Origin: Adineta steineri
Lineage: Eukaryota > Rotifera > Eurotatoria > Adinetida > Adinetidae
Assembly: GCA_905250115.1 (NCBI GenBank)
Contig: CAJNOI010000080.1
Location: 248,001-312,000 of the forward strand
Direction of reading: 5' to 3'
DNA length: 64,000 nucleotides
Shown: piece after piece, positions 1 through 12,865 of the stretch
How the letters are laid out: each line of letters begins with the position of its first letter
Position numbering within the stretch: position 1 is the stretch's first letter
Translations under genes and position numbers: made by a program
Notes under the pieces: generated by a model
The model's input: the letters and a program-made list of their open reading frames with translations, nothing else
Database searches by the model: none
What the model was told of the DNA's origin: nothing

Positions 1-3000
1 AGTTCCACCAAATGCTGAAGCTACAAATGTTTTAGTTGGCGCTGTTGATTTTCTTCAAACACCAATTTATGCATTTGTACGTTTATCGAAAGGTGTTACA
101 TTACCTGATCTCATCGAAGTTCCATTACCAACACGTTTTCTCTTCATACTTCTTGGACCATGTAATGAACATTTACGTTATCATGAAGTTGGACGTTCAA
201 TAGCTACATTAATGGCTGATGAAGTATGTATAGAAAAATTTGTTAAGCGAAATAAAAATGAATATTTTATTTTAGATTTTTCATGATGTTGCTTATCGAG
301 CACGTAATCGAGATGATCTGCTTGCAGGTGACTAAAAAAGGTGATGTAGTTCAGAAATAGTCAAAGCAGAGTAGATGATGATGATTATTATTATTGAGAA
401 TGAGAGAGCGAGCGAGAGAAATATGAACTATGAAAGCAAAAAAAGCATGATGATATAAAAATATAAAATACTTTGAATTTAATTATTCTAGGTATTGATG
501 ATTTTCTTGATCATGTTACTGTATTACCACCTGGTGAATGGGATCCTAGAACACGTATTGAACCACCAAAAAGTGTACCAAATAAAGTAAGGCGAAAGAA
601 AAGAGAGAAAGATTTGAACTAATTTTGAAAATAAAATTCTAGGAAGATCGTCTTGATAGAACAAAAATAAATGGTGTAACACAAATGAAAGAATCCGAAC
701 ATGCAGAACATGAATTAGATCCATCATTAATGCGAACAGGAAGGTTAGAAAATAGAAAAATAAAATTACACAATGAATTATTATTTTATAATTAGATTTT
801 GTGGTGGTCTTATTAATGATATTAAACGCAAAGCACCATTCTTTTGGTCAGATATCACAGATGTTGTATCATTTCAATCAGTTGCAGCAATTATTTTTCT
901 TTATTTTGCTTGTCTATCACCCATTATTACATTTGGTGGTTTACTAAGTAAAGCAACTGATAATAATATGGTATTTAATAAAGAATTGAAAGATATATAT
1001 ATTTGTTTAATAAAAATATTTTTTAAGGCCGCAATTGAAAGTTTATTATCAGGTGCAATTTGTGGATGTTTATATCATTTATTTGCTGGTCAACCATTAA
1101 CAATTTTAGGTAGTACAGGTCCTGTACTTGTTTTCGAAACAATTGTTAATACATTTTGCACGTATGAAATGACTTTTTATCTATTCAATAAAAGATTTGC
1201 TTCTTTTTATTAGATCTCATGGTCATGATTATATGAATTTTCGTTGTTGGATTGGTTTATGGACGGCAGCAATATTATTAATTATGGTTGTTACTGATGC
1301 AAGTTATCTTGTTAAATATATAACAAGATTTACTGGTTAGTTTTCATAATTATTGACTTGATTTCCTTATTATATTAAATAGAATTAGTTATCCGATTAA
1401 TTGATTTTTCTTGATATAAACACTAACAAAAAACGATGAAGTATTTTCATTACAATAGCAAAAGGAAATCTGTATAATTTAGTCTTCTTTGATTAAAATC
1501 GATAGAGAAATTTAATTAGAAGATGTCTTGAATACGAAAGTCTTCATCTCATTTTTCAATATTAAGAAGCTCTATCGAATAAATCCGACTAGGTATTCCT
1601 AGATAAAATAGGCTCGATATTCATATAAGTCACTACTTGAATTTATTTTTAGAGGAAAGTTTTGCTGCACTTATTGGTATTATATTCGTCTATGAAGCAT
1701 TTGATAAAATGATTGAAATAAATCAGGCTGTACCAGTTCGGTTACATACAACAGATGCATTACCATCGAATTGTTCATGTACACTATTCAATGGCACACA
1801 AATTTCAACTAATTCTACTCTAACATTAACTGTAATAATATAATTTGAAATTTTTAATAAATTTTTATTTTTTTCATATTTTTTAGGAATGTTATAAGAA
1901 ACAAGCATATGATTTTGTTGGTTATGGATGTCAAAATATTAAGAGTAAAAATTATGTACCCGATGTATTTTTCTTTTCAATTATTCTCTTTCTTTCAACA
2001 TTTGTTTTGGCATATACATTAAAAAGTTTTAAATTTAGTCGATTTTTACCTATGGGTGTATGTAAATTTATTTGATTTTATAATATATTCATCGTCGTTT
2101 TTATATTTAGATTCGTTCGAAAATTAGCGATTTTGGTGTTGTTTTAGCTATATTTATTAATGTCTTTTTTGATTACATGATTGGTCTTGATACACCAAAA
2201 TTAACTGTACCACAAAAATTTGAGACAACAAAAGAAGGTCGAGGTTGGATTATAAATCCATTTGGAAAAAATCATGTTTATATGTGGTTAGCTGCTTTAT
2301 TACCAGCATTATTAGCTACCATACTTATATTTATGGATCAACAAATAACAGCTGTTATTATCAATCGAAAAGAAAATAAACTCAAAGTAAATTGATTTTT
2401 TCCAAATACAAAAAAAATACGAATGTTTTTCTCTTTATTTTCCAGAAAGGATGTGGTTATCATCTTGATTTATTAATTGTTGCAGTATGTATTGCACTTA
2501 ACTCTGTCCTTGGTCTTCCATGGTTTGTTGCTGCAACAGTTTTATCAATAAATCATGTTATTGCACTTAAACTTGAATCTGAAACAGCAGCACCTGGGGA
2601 AAAAGCGAAATTTTTAGGTGTTAGAGAACAACGTGTAACAGGTTTTATTGTATTTCTTTTTATTGGTCTATCGATATTTTTAACAAAATTTCTTGGTCTT
2701 ATACCAATGCCGGTACTTTATGGTGTTTTTCTTTATATGGGTATATCATCAATGAAAGAAATACAATTAATATCACGTATATTATTAATATTTATGCCTG
2801 AAAAATATCAACCCGATTATGTCTATCTTCGTCATGTTCGAACACGTCGTGTGCACATGTTTACATTAATTCAGTTAACTTGTTTAGCTTTATTATGGAT
2901 TATAAAATCAATAAAAAAAATCTCGATTTTATTTCCGATTATGGTTTTAGCATTAGTTGGTGCACGAAAAGTTATGGATTATATATTTACACAACGTGAA

Positions 3001-3982
3001 TTAGGATATTTAGATGATGTTATGCCTGAAGTTGTTAAAAAAGAAATTGAAGAAAGAAAAAATAGTGGAATTGAAGAAGAAGATGGAACTAAGGTTTGTT
3101 TGAAATTATTTCCTGTATGACTCTGAAGTTTAAACAAGTTTTTTAATATAAAAAAAAGTTTCTATTTATCAAAAGTAAATAGACGCACTTGTCGAAGAGA
3201 AAAAACAACTAATTGAAAGCACAGACTATGTTATTTTCTCCTTGAATTGATTATTAGTAATGCATACTTCCCTACTTTCAAATTATATTTATCAAAGCTT
3301 ATTGAACAATCGACTTTTATTTCTATAATATGACATAAACGGAAATTAATATTCATTCTTGTCTATAATCATTTTCTGATTAAATTTTATTTTTGTCTCT
3401 ATAGACACCGGGAACAATAACATTTGATGGTGAAATTCGTATACCTGTTGGTGATGGTAAAGTAATGAAAGTACCTACAGAAAATGTTGAAGTAATTTTT
3501 GAATAAAAAATCTTTTTAATGCTAAGTCTATTTTATTTGTATATAGATAAATACGTCAACAGGTGTAATAAATTTTTCGGAAGAGGTTGGAAAAACATTT
3601 TTATGGAAATCAATTTCAAAAACAAAAGATAAAGAACCAGCAACACCAGATAGAAAAACTGCAAGTCAAAAACAACCAAATAGTGATAAAGCATCACGTA
3701 GTTCAGCTCTAAAGAAAAGGTTTGAATAATATATTATTCTATTTATTATTAATATTATTATTATTATTGTTTAGAATTCGTAAATTAAGTTTAAATTTTC
3801 TTGGTCCTGATGAAGATCGACCATTAGTAAATCCAACGAATGAATCTTCATCAAATCAATTTAATCAACAATTACCATCGATTGTTATTGAACAACCCGA
3901 AACATCATTCTCATCTGATAATAATGAACAACGTCGACGAACTAGCTCAACGACGAGCAATAATATTGACACAAAATTGTGA
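1..3982 (+). CDS. SLC4 family bicarbonate transporter (Na+-coupled type), 5' truncated by window edge
   Basis: Membrane carrier moving bicarbonate, probably Na+-coupled, for pH control. Fourteen exons read in frame: 1-223, 276-327, 492-586, 643-743, 796-970, 1028-1161, 1214-1335, 1653-1831, 1887-2057, 2111-2386, 2446-3093, 3405-3491, 3547-3719, 3775-3982. The first two and a half exons encode the end of the band-3 cytoplasmic domain ([37 protein letters not shown]). The membrane domain starts near [18 protein letters not shown] and contains [46 protein letters not shown] and [14 protein letters not shown], the SLC4 signatures. Several phrases match the NBC/NDCBE branch better than the AE branch (for example [15 protein letters not shown] text and the [16 protein letters not shown] stretch), so Na+-coupled transport is inferred. 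The extracellular loop carries several Cys and NxS/T sites (exon 1653-1831). The tail is charged, then Ser/Thr/Gln-rich, and stops at 3980-3982. The N-terminus lies outside the window. Confidence 0.95.
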
Positions 3983-5269
3983 TGAACAGTTTATTTTTTC
4001 TTGTTTGTTTGTTTGATTGTTTTCTTTCTTTCTTTTTTGAAATGGCGAACTTATTTTTACCCTCAGATAGTCATATCAAACAGTGATTATTTTTATTTAG
4101 TGTCACAAAACAAAATCCTTCATGACAAATAGCATATGTGTGTGTCTTTCTTCCTAAAGACAAAATGATATTAGAGTTCGACATGTATTCAAAACCCGGT
4201 CGGCATTTATTTTATCTATATATCATCATTTTTTTTTCTTTCTTTTCTTCTTCTTCCATTTGTTTTGTTTATATTAACTAGTGATAAACATTATGTTTAT
4301 CATCATTTGTCAGTAGTTTATTTGCTTGTGTGAGCATGTCCGTATTTAATAAGTTTTGTCGTTCACTTTTATTTTTGTTGTTTGCATTATACTGATTACA
4401 CTAACATTTTCGTTGTAAAGCTAAATGAAAAAAGTTTTCATAGAAAAAAAAATATACTAAAAAGAAGAACAAACTAATCAAATATGAATTAAACAGTCAA
4501 GTTAAGTGTGCTTCAAACTTGGATTTTACAGATGTCTAAGTTTTTGCAAAAAAGCTCTGCTTAAAACACTATAATCATCTGTTTTTGATTGCTCTAATAG
4601 ATACTCTGGACTGTGTTGAATCGACTGGTGATGCTCAAGAAACAAAAGCACACAGTTACAAACTACAATTTGAAACTCATAAACTAACTTGATCGTATTA
4701 AGTAATGTATCCACATGCATGGAAATAATTACAATGTACTATTGTGAGATATATTGATTTTTTTTTTACTTTTAATGATCTCGAGTAGATGTTTTGTTCT
4801 TTCATTCATTTATTAAGAACTTATAGCCATTGAAATGATCCTATTGATCATTGTATGCATGCAAGAATTTAGTCTATAGAAAAAAATTCTAATAATACAA
4901 ACATTTTTCAAGAGACTTTATATTGAAAAGATTTTTTTTGTTCGTTATTTATATTAAGAATTTTCTACTTGATAGTCCATGATAAGTAATTATGAAAAAT
5001 CATATGTATTTAATTCTATTCCAGATGAAAAAACAGAATTAAAATCTTGCACGACACTATCTTTTCCACTTGATGAACATATTTATCTAATATGAAATTA
5101 TTAATTATTCTCCAATGAATATTAATTCAATACACAAAGTGCTATGATATTCTAGGTTTAGCCATTTTTAAATGCATGACATAAATACATAGTTATCATT
5201 CGACAAGAAAAGAAAAACAAACGTGCCTATATTTATCATCAAAAAAGAAAAAACATGTTCTAACAAATA
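3983..5269. other. Intergenic, convergent 3' ends
   Basis: Between the SLC4 stop and the bL21m stop on the other strand. It holds T-rich and simple AT sequence. One short minus-strand open frame (4526-4720) has coding-like composition but no recognisable domain, neighbour exon or homologue I can name. No RNA gene or mobile element seen. Confidence 0.6.
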
Positions 5270-5979
5270 CTATGAGTCAGATTGATTTGTTCCGGGTAAT
5301 GGTCCGAGTATTTCAATATTTGTAATACGAATCATCGTCAATGGATCACGCCAAACTAATAGAAAACAATAAGAAAATTATTTAATCCAAAAAACAAGAC
5401 AAATATTTACGAAAATGTCTTGCACCAACGCTTTTCTTTTTCGGTGCATAATAATAATCCATTTGAGTTTGTGATAATGTTTTCTCAATAACAATTCCTT
5501 CTACACGAACAAAATGTGGATTAAGAATTGGTCGTCCAATCACTGTAAAATCTGAACTACCAACAAGAAGAACCTTTTTCGAAATAAAAAGTTTAATGAA
5601 GTTTTTATTCAAATAGAAAATTTTTACTTTTTCAAAACGAATTCGATCACCAATTGTTGGATGAAATTCATCAACTTTGCAAATAATATCTTCTGTAGTT
5701 ACTTTACGTTGTTCATTACCAACTTGAATAACAGCAAATAGTCGATTCTTATATTTATCATGTGTAAGATCATTGACTTTATTATACAATTGTTGAACTT
5801 CTTTGTCATATTGAATATTATCTTGAACTAATTTCCTAAATTTATAAAATATTTTTCTTTTGTTATAAATAAAAAAATGAATTTATTTACGGAATAGTTC
5901 GAATAAACATTTGTTGTGGTTGTTGAATGATTGATCTCTGTTTTACCAGTAGAGATAAACATCTTGATAATGTATTCAT
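5270..5979 (-). CDS. MRPL21: Mitochondrial large-subunit ribosomal protein bL21m
   Basis: Structural protein of the mitochondrial 39S ribosomal subunit. Four exons on the minus strand, 5979-5891, 5835-5628, 5573-5411 and 5355-5270, join in frame to give 181 residues; human MRPL21 is about 205. The start at 5979 gives an Arg/Gln-rich, acid-free N-terminus (MNTLSRCLSLLVKQRSI) suited to a mitochondrial presequence. The bL21 core follows: RLFAVIQVGNEQRKVTTEDI, then GDRIRFEKVLLVG, then DFTVIGRPILNPHFVRVEG and VIEKTLSQ, which align through the family's F-V-I-G-x-P pattern. The C-terminal exon ends with an I-R-I-T-N-I-E-I-L segment like the human INSIEI terminus. The next gene, WDR45B, lies about 190 bases upstream on the same strand. 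The identification rests on order and spacing of these motifs. Confidence 0.9.
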
Positions 5980-6165
5980 CTCAAAAAAAAACAAAGAATA
6001 AAATTCATTAACATCTGGCTTCGAACAAAATCACAATTATCATCGAATCAATCGTGTTTAGTTTGGTTTTTTTTTTGTTTATACATTATATGAAAAAAAA
6101 GAAGAAGGAGGAAAGAAATATAGATACAAATGAATAAATAGTCTTTATTGCACTTGTTAAAATTT

Positions 6166-7735
6166 TTAATCAATTTTCGTTGTAGCACCTATAAGATTTG
6201 AACCATCTTCACCAACTTCAAGAAATTGTCGACATTGGTCTTGTATACATTCACCCTTGGGTGTAATTAAAAAACGGGAATATGATCCATCGGAACAAAG
6301 AGCTTTAGAAAATAAAAATGAAAGAAAATGAGAAAATTAAAATAAATTAACTATACCAATCACTGTTTTATTTGCTTCGGAATTAGGACCAAAAGCACAA
6401 ATACTACTCGTGTTTTCTGGTAGATGAAATTTGCAAGAACTCCATTGTGAATTAAAATATTTTGGTAAGAATGCAACAGCACTTTAAATGAAAAATATAC
6501 AAAAAATTCTTCTGACAAAAATAAAAAACAAACCCTGTTGAACGTGTTCGATTTTTTTGTGATTCTTCTATATAAAAAATATGTACTGTTGAATGATCAC
6601 TGGAAACACATAGAAGAGTGGAATCATGATTAAAATTTATACTAAAATAATTAAAATTTATTTAATCATAAAAGAAAGTAAATCTAACCAATAAATCGTT
6701 GCATGATGAGCACCACGTCTTAATTCGTTAACTAATTGACTTGTTTCGGTATCAAATATTCTTATTAATGTTCCCTATAATTAATAACTATTATATATTT
6801 ATCAAAGAAAATCCTAAAAATACTTTTTCAGATGCAGTAGCTAAACGTGTACCAGACATATTCATAGCAAGATCTAGAAATTAAAGATAATGAAAAGAAT
6901 TATTAAATAGAATTATTTACACATGATAGATGCTTCATGTGCTTGAATTTCAACAACAGGTTTTTCTGTTGCACCTAAATCAACTAAACAAACTTGACCA
7001 ACTGTTCGACTTGGATAAGCAATAAATGATTTTGAACCCGATGGACAAACAACACAAAGACCTTATTAAATTCAATTAAAATTATTTTTTTAAATAAATC
7101 TATTTTTACCACGCGTATTTGTACATGTCTCAAAAACATGTAATTGTTGAGGATTTTGTGTAAATGTATAAACTTTGATCATTGTTTCGAGTACAACAAT
7201 AATTCTATAACGAATTCTTTTTATAAAATATATATTTTTTTGTTTTCGTTTACCTATCTCGACGTAAACGAACACCTTTAACTTCTGTTGAAAATTCAAG
7301 TTCAATAACAATACGTTTTTTTGCATCATCCCAAATCATAACTAAAAAATTATTCTGTTTACTTATTTATAATATTAATAATCTACCTTTTGCTGGAGAA
7401 TATTTTGGTGATTTTCCACCACCAACAAGTGCAACATAATTGCAACGAAATAACATTTCAACTTGTCCTATCCCACCATCGACAAAATCTAAAGAAAAAA
7501 TAAAGATATTTCTATAAATAAAGAAGTTTGTTTTTACCTTGTCGTTGTGTTTGACGAAGTGGATCTGTGTTATAAATCCGAAAACCATTCTCAAGACCAC
7601 AAGCAAAACAATCTAGATGGTTTTTTTTTATTATTAAATAAAGATAAGAAATTATATGAAAATCTTACTGGCATCTTGATTGAAACCAACAAAAAGAAGG
7701 CCATTTTTGGCTGATTTTACATTGAATAGATTCAT
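6166..7735 (-). CDS. WDR45B: WD-repeat phosphoinositide-binding autophagy protein, WDR45B/WIPI3 type
   Basis: PROPPIN beta-propeller that binds PI3P/PI(3,5)P2 and works at autophagosome formation and the lysosome. The minus-strand gene starts at 7735 ([20 protein letters not shown]) and stops at 6166-6168, in about ten short exons split by 45-60 base introns. Exon 1 (7735-7669) joins to [18 protein letters not shown]. Family hallmarks in order: [93 protein letters not shown], then the lipid-binding LRRG motif in [20 protein letters not shown], and [12 protein letters not shown]. These match WDR45B rather than WDR45/WIPI4 (for example [12 protein letters not shown]). Shares a 1.3 kb divergent intergenic region with FAM114A. 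Ends in a short polar tail (LIGATTKID). Confidence 0.94.
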
Positions 7736-9033
7736 GTCATTCAATATGACATGAGGCAATATATAGATCAAGTTTCTTGTTAAATAGTTTTTACTATCAG
7801 AAAAGAGTTAGTTAGTACGTGAGAGTGTGTATATACATATATCTATATTTGTTCATTTGAAAAACCAATCGAAAGAAAAATAAACAGATGTCATGTTATA
7901 TAAGTCGTTTAATACTGCGGAACTTATAAGAAGAAGAATATAAACAGATAGAAATCTTTACATACTTTAATCATATTATGATAAGAGATCGATATCTCTC
8001 ACCTCAGCTAATTATTAACAACACAAGATCTTCAGAGTATATGTCTATTCAAATTTACAGATCTTTATCCATATTGCATGACTATTAATCAATTCTAAAA
8101 TACTAATAGAACTATTCACTGAACGACTTTTACTATATATAACTGAGACCTTGTTCGTTTTATGAATACATCTGTCAAACATTTTTATATGTTCTTACAA
8201 CGAATTTTATAAATCATAGAAGATTGTATGATATTATGTAAGAGTTCAGCATAATAATTCTTTCTTAACATATTCATCTTGTATTGACGATATACAATTA
8301 TTTTGTATATAATGAAAGTGTGTGTAAAATCTATAAGTGAGTACTAGTTAATGATAGAAAATCATATATTGATTTAAAATGTCATTTTATAATTAATATG
8401 AAAGTTTTAATTACGCGTTTGAATGATTCTATGGATAGGATACGAGCTCATATAGAATTCTTGTATGATATAAGAAAACGAGATGTTGAAAGATATTTGA
8501 TTGCTGAACTCATCATTGTCAATTTAATCTGCGTATTTATCTTTGATAATGTGAACATAGTAATTAATCATAGGGAACATTAACATACAGTCCCTATACA
8601 ATTCATTTATGAATTAAATAAATTAGAAATCATTTTGTATTTGTGTGCTAAAAATACAATTAACTAGACATTAAAAATCTTGTGTCTTTATACTATTTTT
8701 TCGGCAGTTATTTTCAAAAGAAATCATTTTAACTTTATCAAATGAATAATATGTCTCAAAGACTAAACAGAACATTTGCTAAAATATATAATCTATCGAA
8801 AGATGTCACTAGATATCGAATTTAATAAGTAGGAATCTGTATCGAGACCAGTTATGCAATTTTTTATAGGTTGAAATAACGTAAAATCTCGTGATTGAGA
8901 AAAAAATGATTCATTTACTATAAATATCATTTTATATTATCGTCTGTATACGTGTCAGCCGTTCCATACAAGTTAAAAACTCATTTATTCAATAAATATA
9001 TATTTGTTATTACATTGAATAAAATTTTTACAA
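7736..9033. promoter_or_regulatory. Divergent intergenic region between WDR45B and FAM114A
   Basis: About 1.3 kb separating two genes transcribed away from each other, so it probably carries both promoters. It is AT-rich with several TATATA tracts. A 61-codon open frame at 8398-8583 has no splice partner or recognisable domain, and I treat it as chance. No individual promoter motif can be assigned. Confidence 0.4.
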
Positions 9034-11466
9034 ATGTCAACATCATCTTCTAAACAAGATGTTAGTGATGATGAATTTGAAAGTGCAGATGAAGGTGAAC
9101 CAACATCTCCTATTGTAACCAAACCTCCAACTCCACCTCCACCTCCTACTATAACCAAACCTCTAACTCCACCTCCACCTCCTGTTATAACCAAACCTCC
9201 AACGCCACCTCCACCTCCTGTTATAACCAAATCTCCAACTCCACCGCCACCTTCACCATCTCCTCCTCCTCCTCCTCCTTCTAATCCAATTCGATCAACT
9301 ATTATTGACAATCAGGTGCAATCGAAATCTATTTCATCACCAGTAACTGATGGTTGGGGTGATTGGAATATTGACGATGATGAACAACCAATTGAAATTT
9401 CCAAACCATCACAACCAGATTCAATATCTTCACGATCATCATCACCTTCAAAAACAGGTGGTAGTTTATCACAAATTGGTTCTGATGAAGATGATCAATC
9501 GGAATTAGCTAATCAACAACGTTTACAACGAAAAAAATATCGTAAAAAACAAATGGAATCAAATTTAAATAAAGAAGAAAATAAAATAACTACACATGCA
9601 ATACCTCGTCCAACTGAACGACAAGATGAAGAAATATCATCAATACCAACAACGACAACAAATAAACATAATGCTAAAGATGCATATCATGTCTTAGATC
9701 GACTTGCTGATCAACCTCAAACACGAGCAGTAATTTTAATAAATATTTTATTTTAAAAAAGAAATTTTCATTGTTTTTATTTTTAGCCAACTTGGCATAA
9801 TCCTTGGAGTAATTTTGGATCATTTTTATCAAATGCGAAACAAAGTGTTACAACATTAACAAGTACTGTTAGTAAGTATTCGTATAATTTCAAATATCGT
9901 TTTATATATATTTATTATTTAGGTGAAGGTTTTAGTGCAGTTATAGAATCCGTTGAAGCTGGTCTTGGTGCACCTGATCCACAACAATTAGCAGAAATGA
10001 ATCGAATGGCTTTTAAAATTAAAGGTGAAACATCAGATAGTGAAGATGGTATGTTACAGAAACAAAAAAAGACGATTTTTATCTGATAGAATTATTTTTT
10101 AGACCCGGATCCATCAACTATTTCAACAGAAAAAGTCGATTCAGTTACAAATCAAGATGGTTGGCTTAATGCATTAAGTTTAGATAAATTAACAACGACC
10201 GTATGTACAAATTAGATTTAATACATTTTCTTTTGAATTTTCTTTTAAAAGGGTATGAAAGTTGTTTCCGGCAGTCTTGATGTTCTTGAAACTGTTGGAA
10301 AAAAAACATTTGACGTATGTTGTTTACAAATAAAATAAAATTCTTCTTTTAAGATTTCCGTTTTTTTTTGTTGTATAATAGGTTATTAATGAAGCTGATC
10401 CTGATTTACGAGGAACACGACGTTTATTAAGTAAACAAAAACAACCGACACTATCTGAAGTAAGTTTTTTTTGTTTCTATTGAAATTAACATCAGTTTTT
10501 CGTTTTTAGATAATTCGTGAAGCAAAAAATGAAAAAGGCAATGAAGTAATTGTAGTAAAAAAAGAAATGGCAACATTTTTACACTTATTCGAAAAACATG
10601 CAGGTAAAAATTTCGAAATAAAAAAAATTAATTTTGTTTTTTTGTTGTATTTAGGTTTAGCTCATTTTGAAGCACTTGAATTATTATCAAATCAATCATC
10701 ATTTGTCTTACAAACAATGAAATCAGGAAATGAAAATGTACTGGAACAAATTGAAACTTACTTTCAAATCAATGATGAAGAAGATAATGATGAAGATATC
10801 GAAATTACTAATAAATTAAATACTCTAACAACAAATGATGATCATGATAATAATCAAATACCAACTTTAGATATTTTATCACAAAAATTTACAGCATATC
10901 AAACACAATTACGTTCAACAATATCAGTCGATAAACTTCTTGAAGTTTATGAATCAGCTAATGAATTTATTAAAGAATGGGATTGGATGGATACTGAATT
11001 AGATCAAAAAGTAACGAACAAATAAATTTTCTTTGATGAAAAATATTTTTTTCTTCTATTTAAGACATTAGCTGATGAAGCTATTGATTGTTTAGCTATA
11101 TTATGTGCACGTATTATTGAATATTATCGTAAAACAGCTGAATTATTTATAATGGGTTGTAAAAGTTTAACATCATTTTCAATTGATATTGAATTATTAG
11201 CTATTTATGAAAAACAACAAAAAGATTTTTCGAATATGCTTGCTGGTATACCAAATTTATTTGCTAAATATATGAAACAAGTATCAAATATGTCACCAAA
11301 TGGTACTGATATACCAATAAGATGTGATGGAAAATTTAAACAAAAACTTCTTAATCAAATGTTTATTCAATCATCTAGTTCACAAACATATGCTTCGGAT
11401 GCATATCTTTTACTTAAACCTATTGTTAGTCAATCAATTTTATATCATACATCAACAACACGATAA
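9034..11466 (+). CDS. FAM114A (Noxp20-like) family protein
   Basis: Cytoplasmic/Golgi-associated family related to human FAM114A1/A2; its biochemical role is not settled. Nine exons, 9034-9729, 9787-9871, 9923-10048, 10103-10200, 10252-10314, 10382-10459, 10510-10603, 10655-11010, 11065-11466, sum to exactly 666 codons. The family core is clear: WHNPWSNFGSFLSNAKQSV, then GFSAVIESVEAGLGAPDP, then GMKVVSGSLDVLETVGKKTF followed by DVINEADPDLRGTRRLL, LSEIIREAKN, and GLAHFEALELLSNQS. The human order (W-x-x-W-G, GLDALEFIGKKTMDVI, LSQVLREAKE, GLSHLEALEMLS) is the same. The N-terminus differs: an acidic start, then a proline-rich block (residues about 28-90) built from tandem copies of TKPPTPPPPP, and a GWGDWNIDDDEQP segment. 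An acidic region lies near residue 410. Start chosen at the first ATG, immediately before the acidic stretch. Confidence 0.9.
9113..9264 (+). repeat. Coding minisatellite: proline-rich 36-base repeat in FAM114A
   Basis: About four tandem copies of a 36-base unit, each encoding I/V-T-K-P-P-T-P-P-P-P-P-(V/T). The copies differ by a few bases (CCTCTAACT, CCTCCAACG, TCTCCAACT variants), so the array is not brand new. The antisense strand is open too and encodes a Gly-rich shadow frame (8985-9311), which is not a gene. Confidence 0.85.
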
Positions 11467-11975
11467 AAGAAGAAAGATATTTTGTTTTTGTATATTGATC
11501 TATTCAAAGTCAATTGAATATCGGTTTTATATATATATATATATATACATATGTATTCTTTTTGCTTGTGCGTGTGTGTGTGCATGTAAGGAAAGAAATG
11601 GATATATTATTTTATAATCGGGTTAAATATATTTCATAATTTATAGAAAAAAAGGACAAGGTTGAAAAAATAAATAGATATTCGTTGATGTTCATTTATA
11701 TAGAAGAATAAAATCGATTCATAAGAACATGAATCAATATCTTGTTATACTAAACGGCTTATTTTTATTCATAAGAAGTTGTTATCATATATATATACTT
11801 TGTTTCTTACAGCTGTCAGTTAATTGCTTGTTTGCAAACGATTGATGTATGTTGTTGTTGTTGTTTTCTTATTAGTTGGCACCTTGAAATAAGATTCCTT
11901 CAAGAAAAAAAAACTAATGAAAGATGTATGTTTAAAATTAGACAGCAATCATTTCTAATTCATACAAAGTCGAGA

Positions 11976-12617
11976 ATGCATTGGACCTGTTTAGTGTTAG
12001 GAGTTATTCTTATTTTAACTGCCATTGATTTAGGTAAGTACAAATCAAGATAATGAAAAATATTAATTCACAAAATATGATGTATAGATTCAGCATCTAA
12101 ACATCATCGAAATCGTGGCGGTAAAGATGATCAAGAATCATTACTTGATAAACATGAACGTGAAAAAGAGAAAAAAGATCGAAAAAAAGATGAAGAAACT
12201 AAAAAAGGTAAAAAAAAACATCGAAGAGATTTATAAAAAATTCAACGCCCATTTTATTATATAGAAGAAAATCGAAATATAACATGTTATAAATGTGATG
12301 GTGACCTTTGTCGAGATCCATTACAAACAGGATATGCCATACCAACAGTACAATGTGAACATAGCTGTTGGGTATAAAAATAAATATTTTATTTTTTAGT
12401 TAAAAATGACTAAAATATTTATTTGTTTAAATAGAAAGGTGTTTTTGTTTCAAGTGTTCGTCGATCATGTGGCAATAAACGTTGTGGATTATCATTTCAA
12501 GGAAGTTCAGCTATAAGCAATACATGTTGTCAAACACCACTTTGTAATAAAACTTCAATGAAAATACCATCAATTATGTTTATGCTTTATTCATTTATTA
12601 TCATTATTCTAATATGA
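11976..12617 (+). CDS. Small GPI-anchored Ly6/uPAR (three-finger) domain protein
   Basis: Predicted secreted, membrane-tethered protein of 155 residues from exons 11976-12033, 12088-12207, 12265-12371 and 12435-12617. The start at 11976 gives a clean signal peptide (HWTCLVLGVILILTAIDL). An earlier in-frame ATG at 11832 adds a Cys-rich run lacking signal character, so I prefer 11976. The LU domain begins ITCYKCDGDLCRDP and ends with the diagnostic CC-x4-CN (CCQTPLCN), with ten cysteines between. A hydrophobic tail (IPSIMFMLYSFIIIILI) follows directly, as expected for GPI attachment near the Asn/Lys/Thr/Ser after the last Cys. Odd feature: a highly charged linker of about 40 residues (HHRNRGGKDDQ..., DKHEREKEKKDRKKDEETKK) separates signal peptide and LU domain. 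Ligand unknown; family members act in adhesion, ion-channel modulation (quiver/sleepless type) or receptor binding. Confidence 0.82.
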
Positions 12618-12865
12618 ATTTGCTAAGAAACATAAATCTTCTTTCTTTTTTTGTTTATTTTGTTCGTTCTTATTAATAGAATATACTTAAAAGTAAAAAG
12701 AGAACTTTTTGTTTCTTTTTTGCATTTGAATTTTTAATAATACGAAAAAAAAACATCAATAGTCTTTTCTTTTTTCGTTGATAAGAATAGTTAGTTCATT
12801 TTCTTTTCACAATTTGAGTATCATTCAACTTCTAAACGAAAAAGAAAAGAAAAGCAATCGAACAA

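Noticed and set aside
4526..4720. 64-codon minus-strand frame with coding-like composition
   Set aside because: No recognisable domain, no splice partner and no homologue I can name; left as intergenic, though it could be a relic.
8398..8583. 61-codon plus-strand frame in the WDR45B/FAM114A divergent region
   Set aside because: Short, AT-driven, no domain and no neighbouring exon.
8985..9311. Gly-rich minus-strand frame
   Set aside because: Exact antisense of the FAM114A proline-rich minisatellite, whose plus-strand frame is in a recognised gene.
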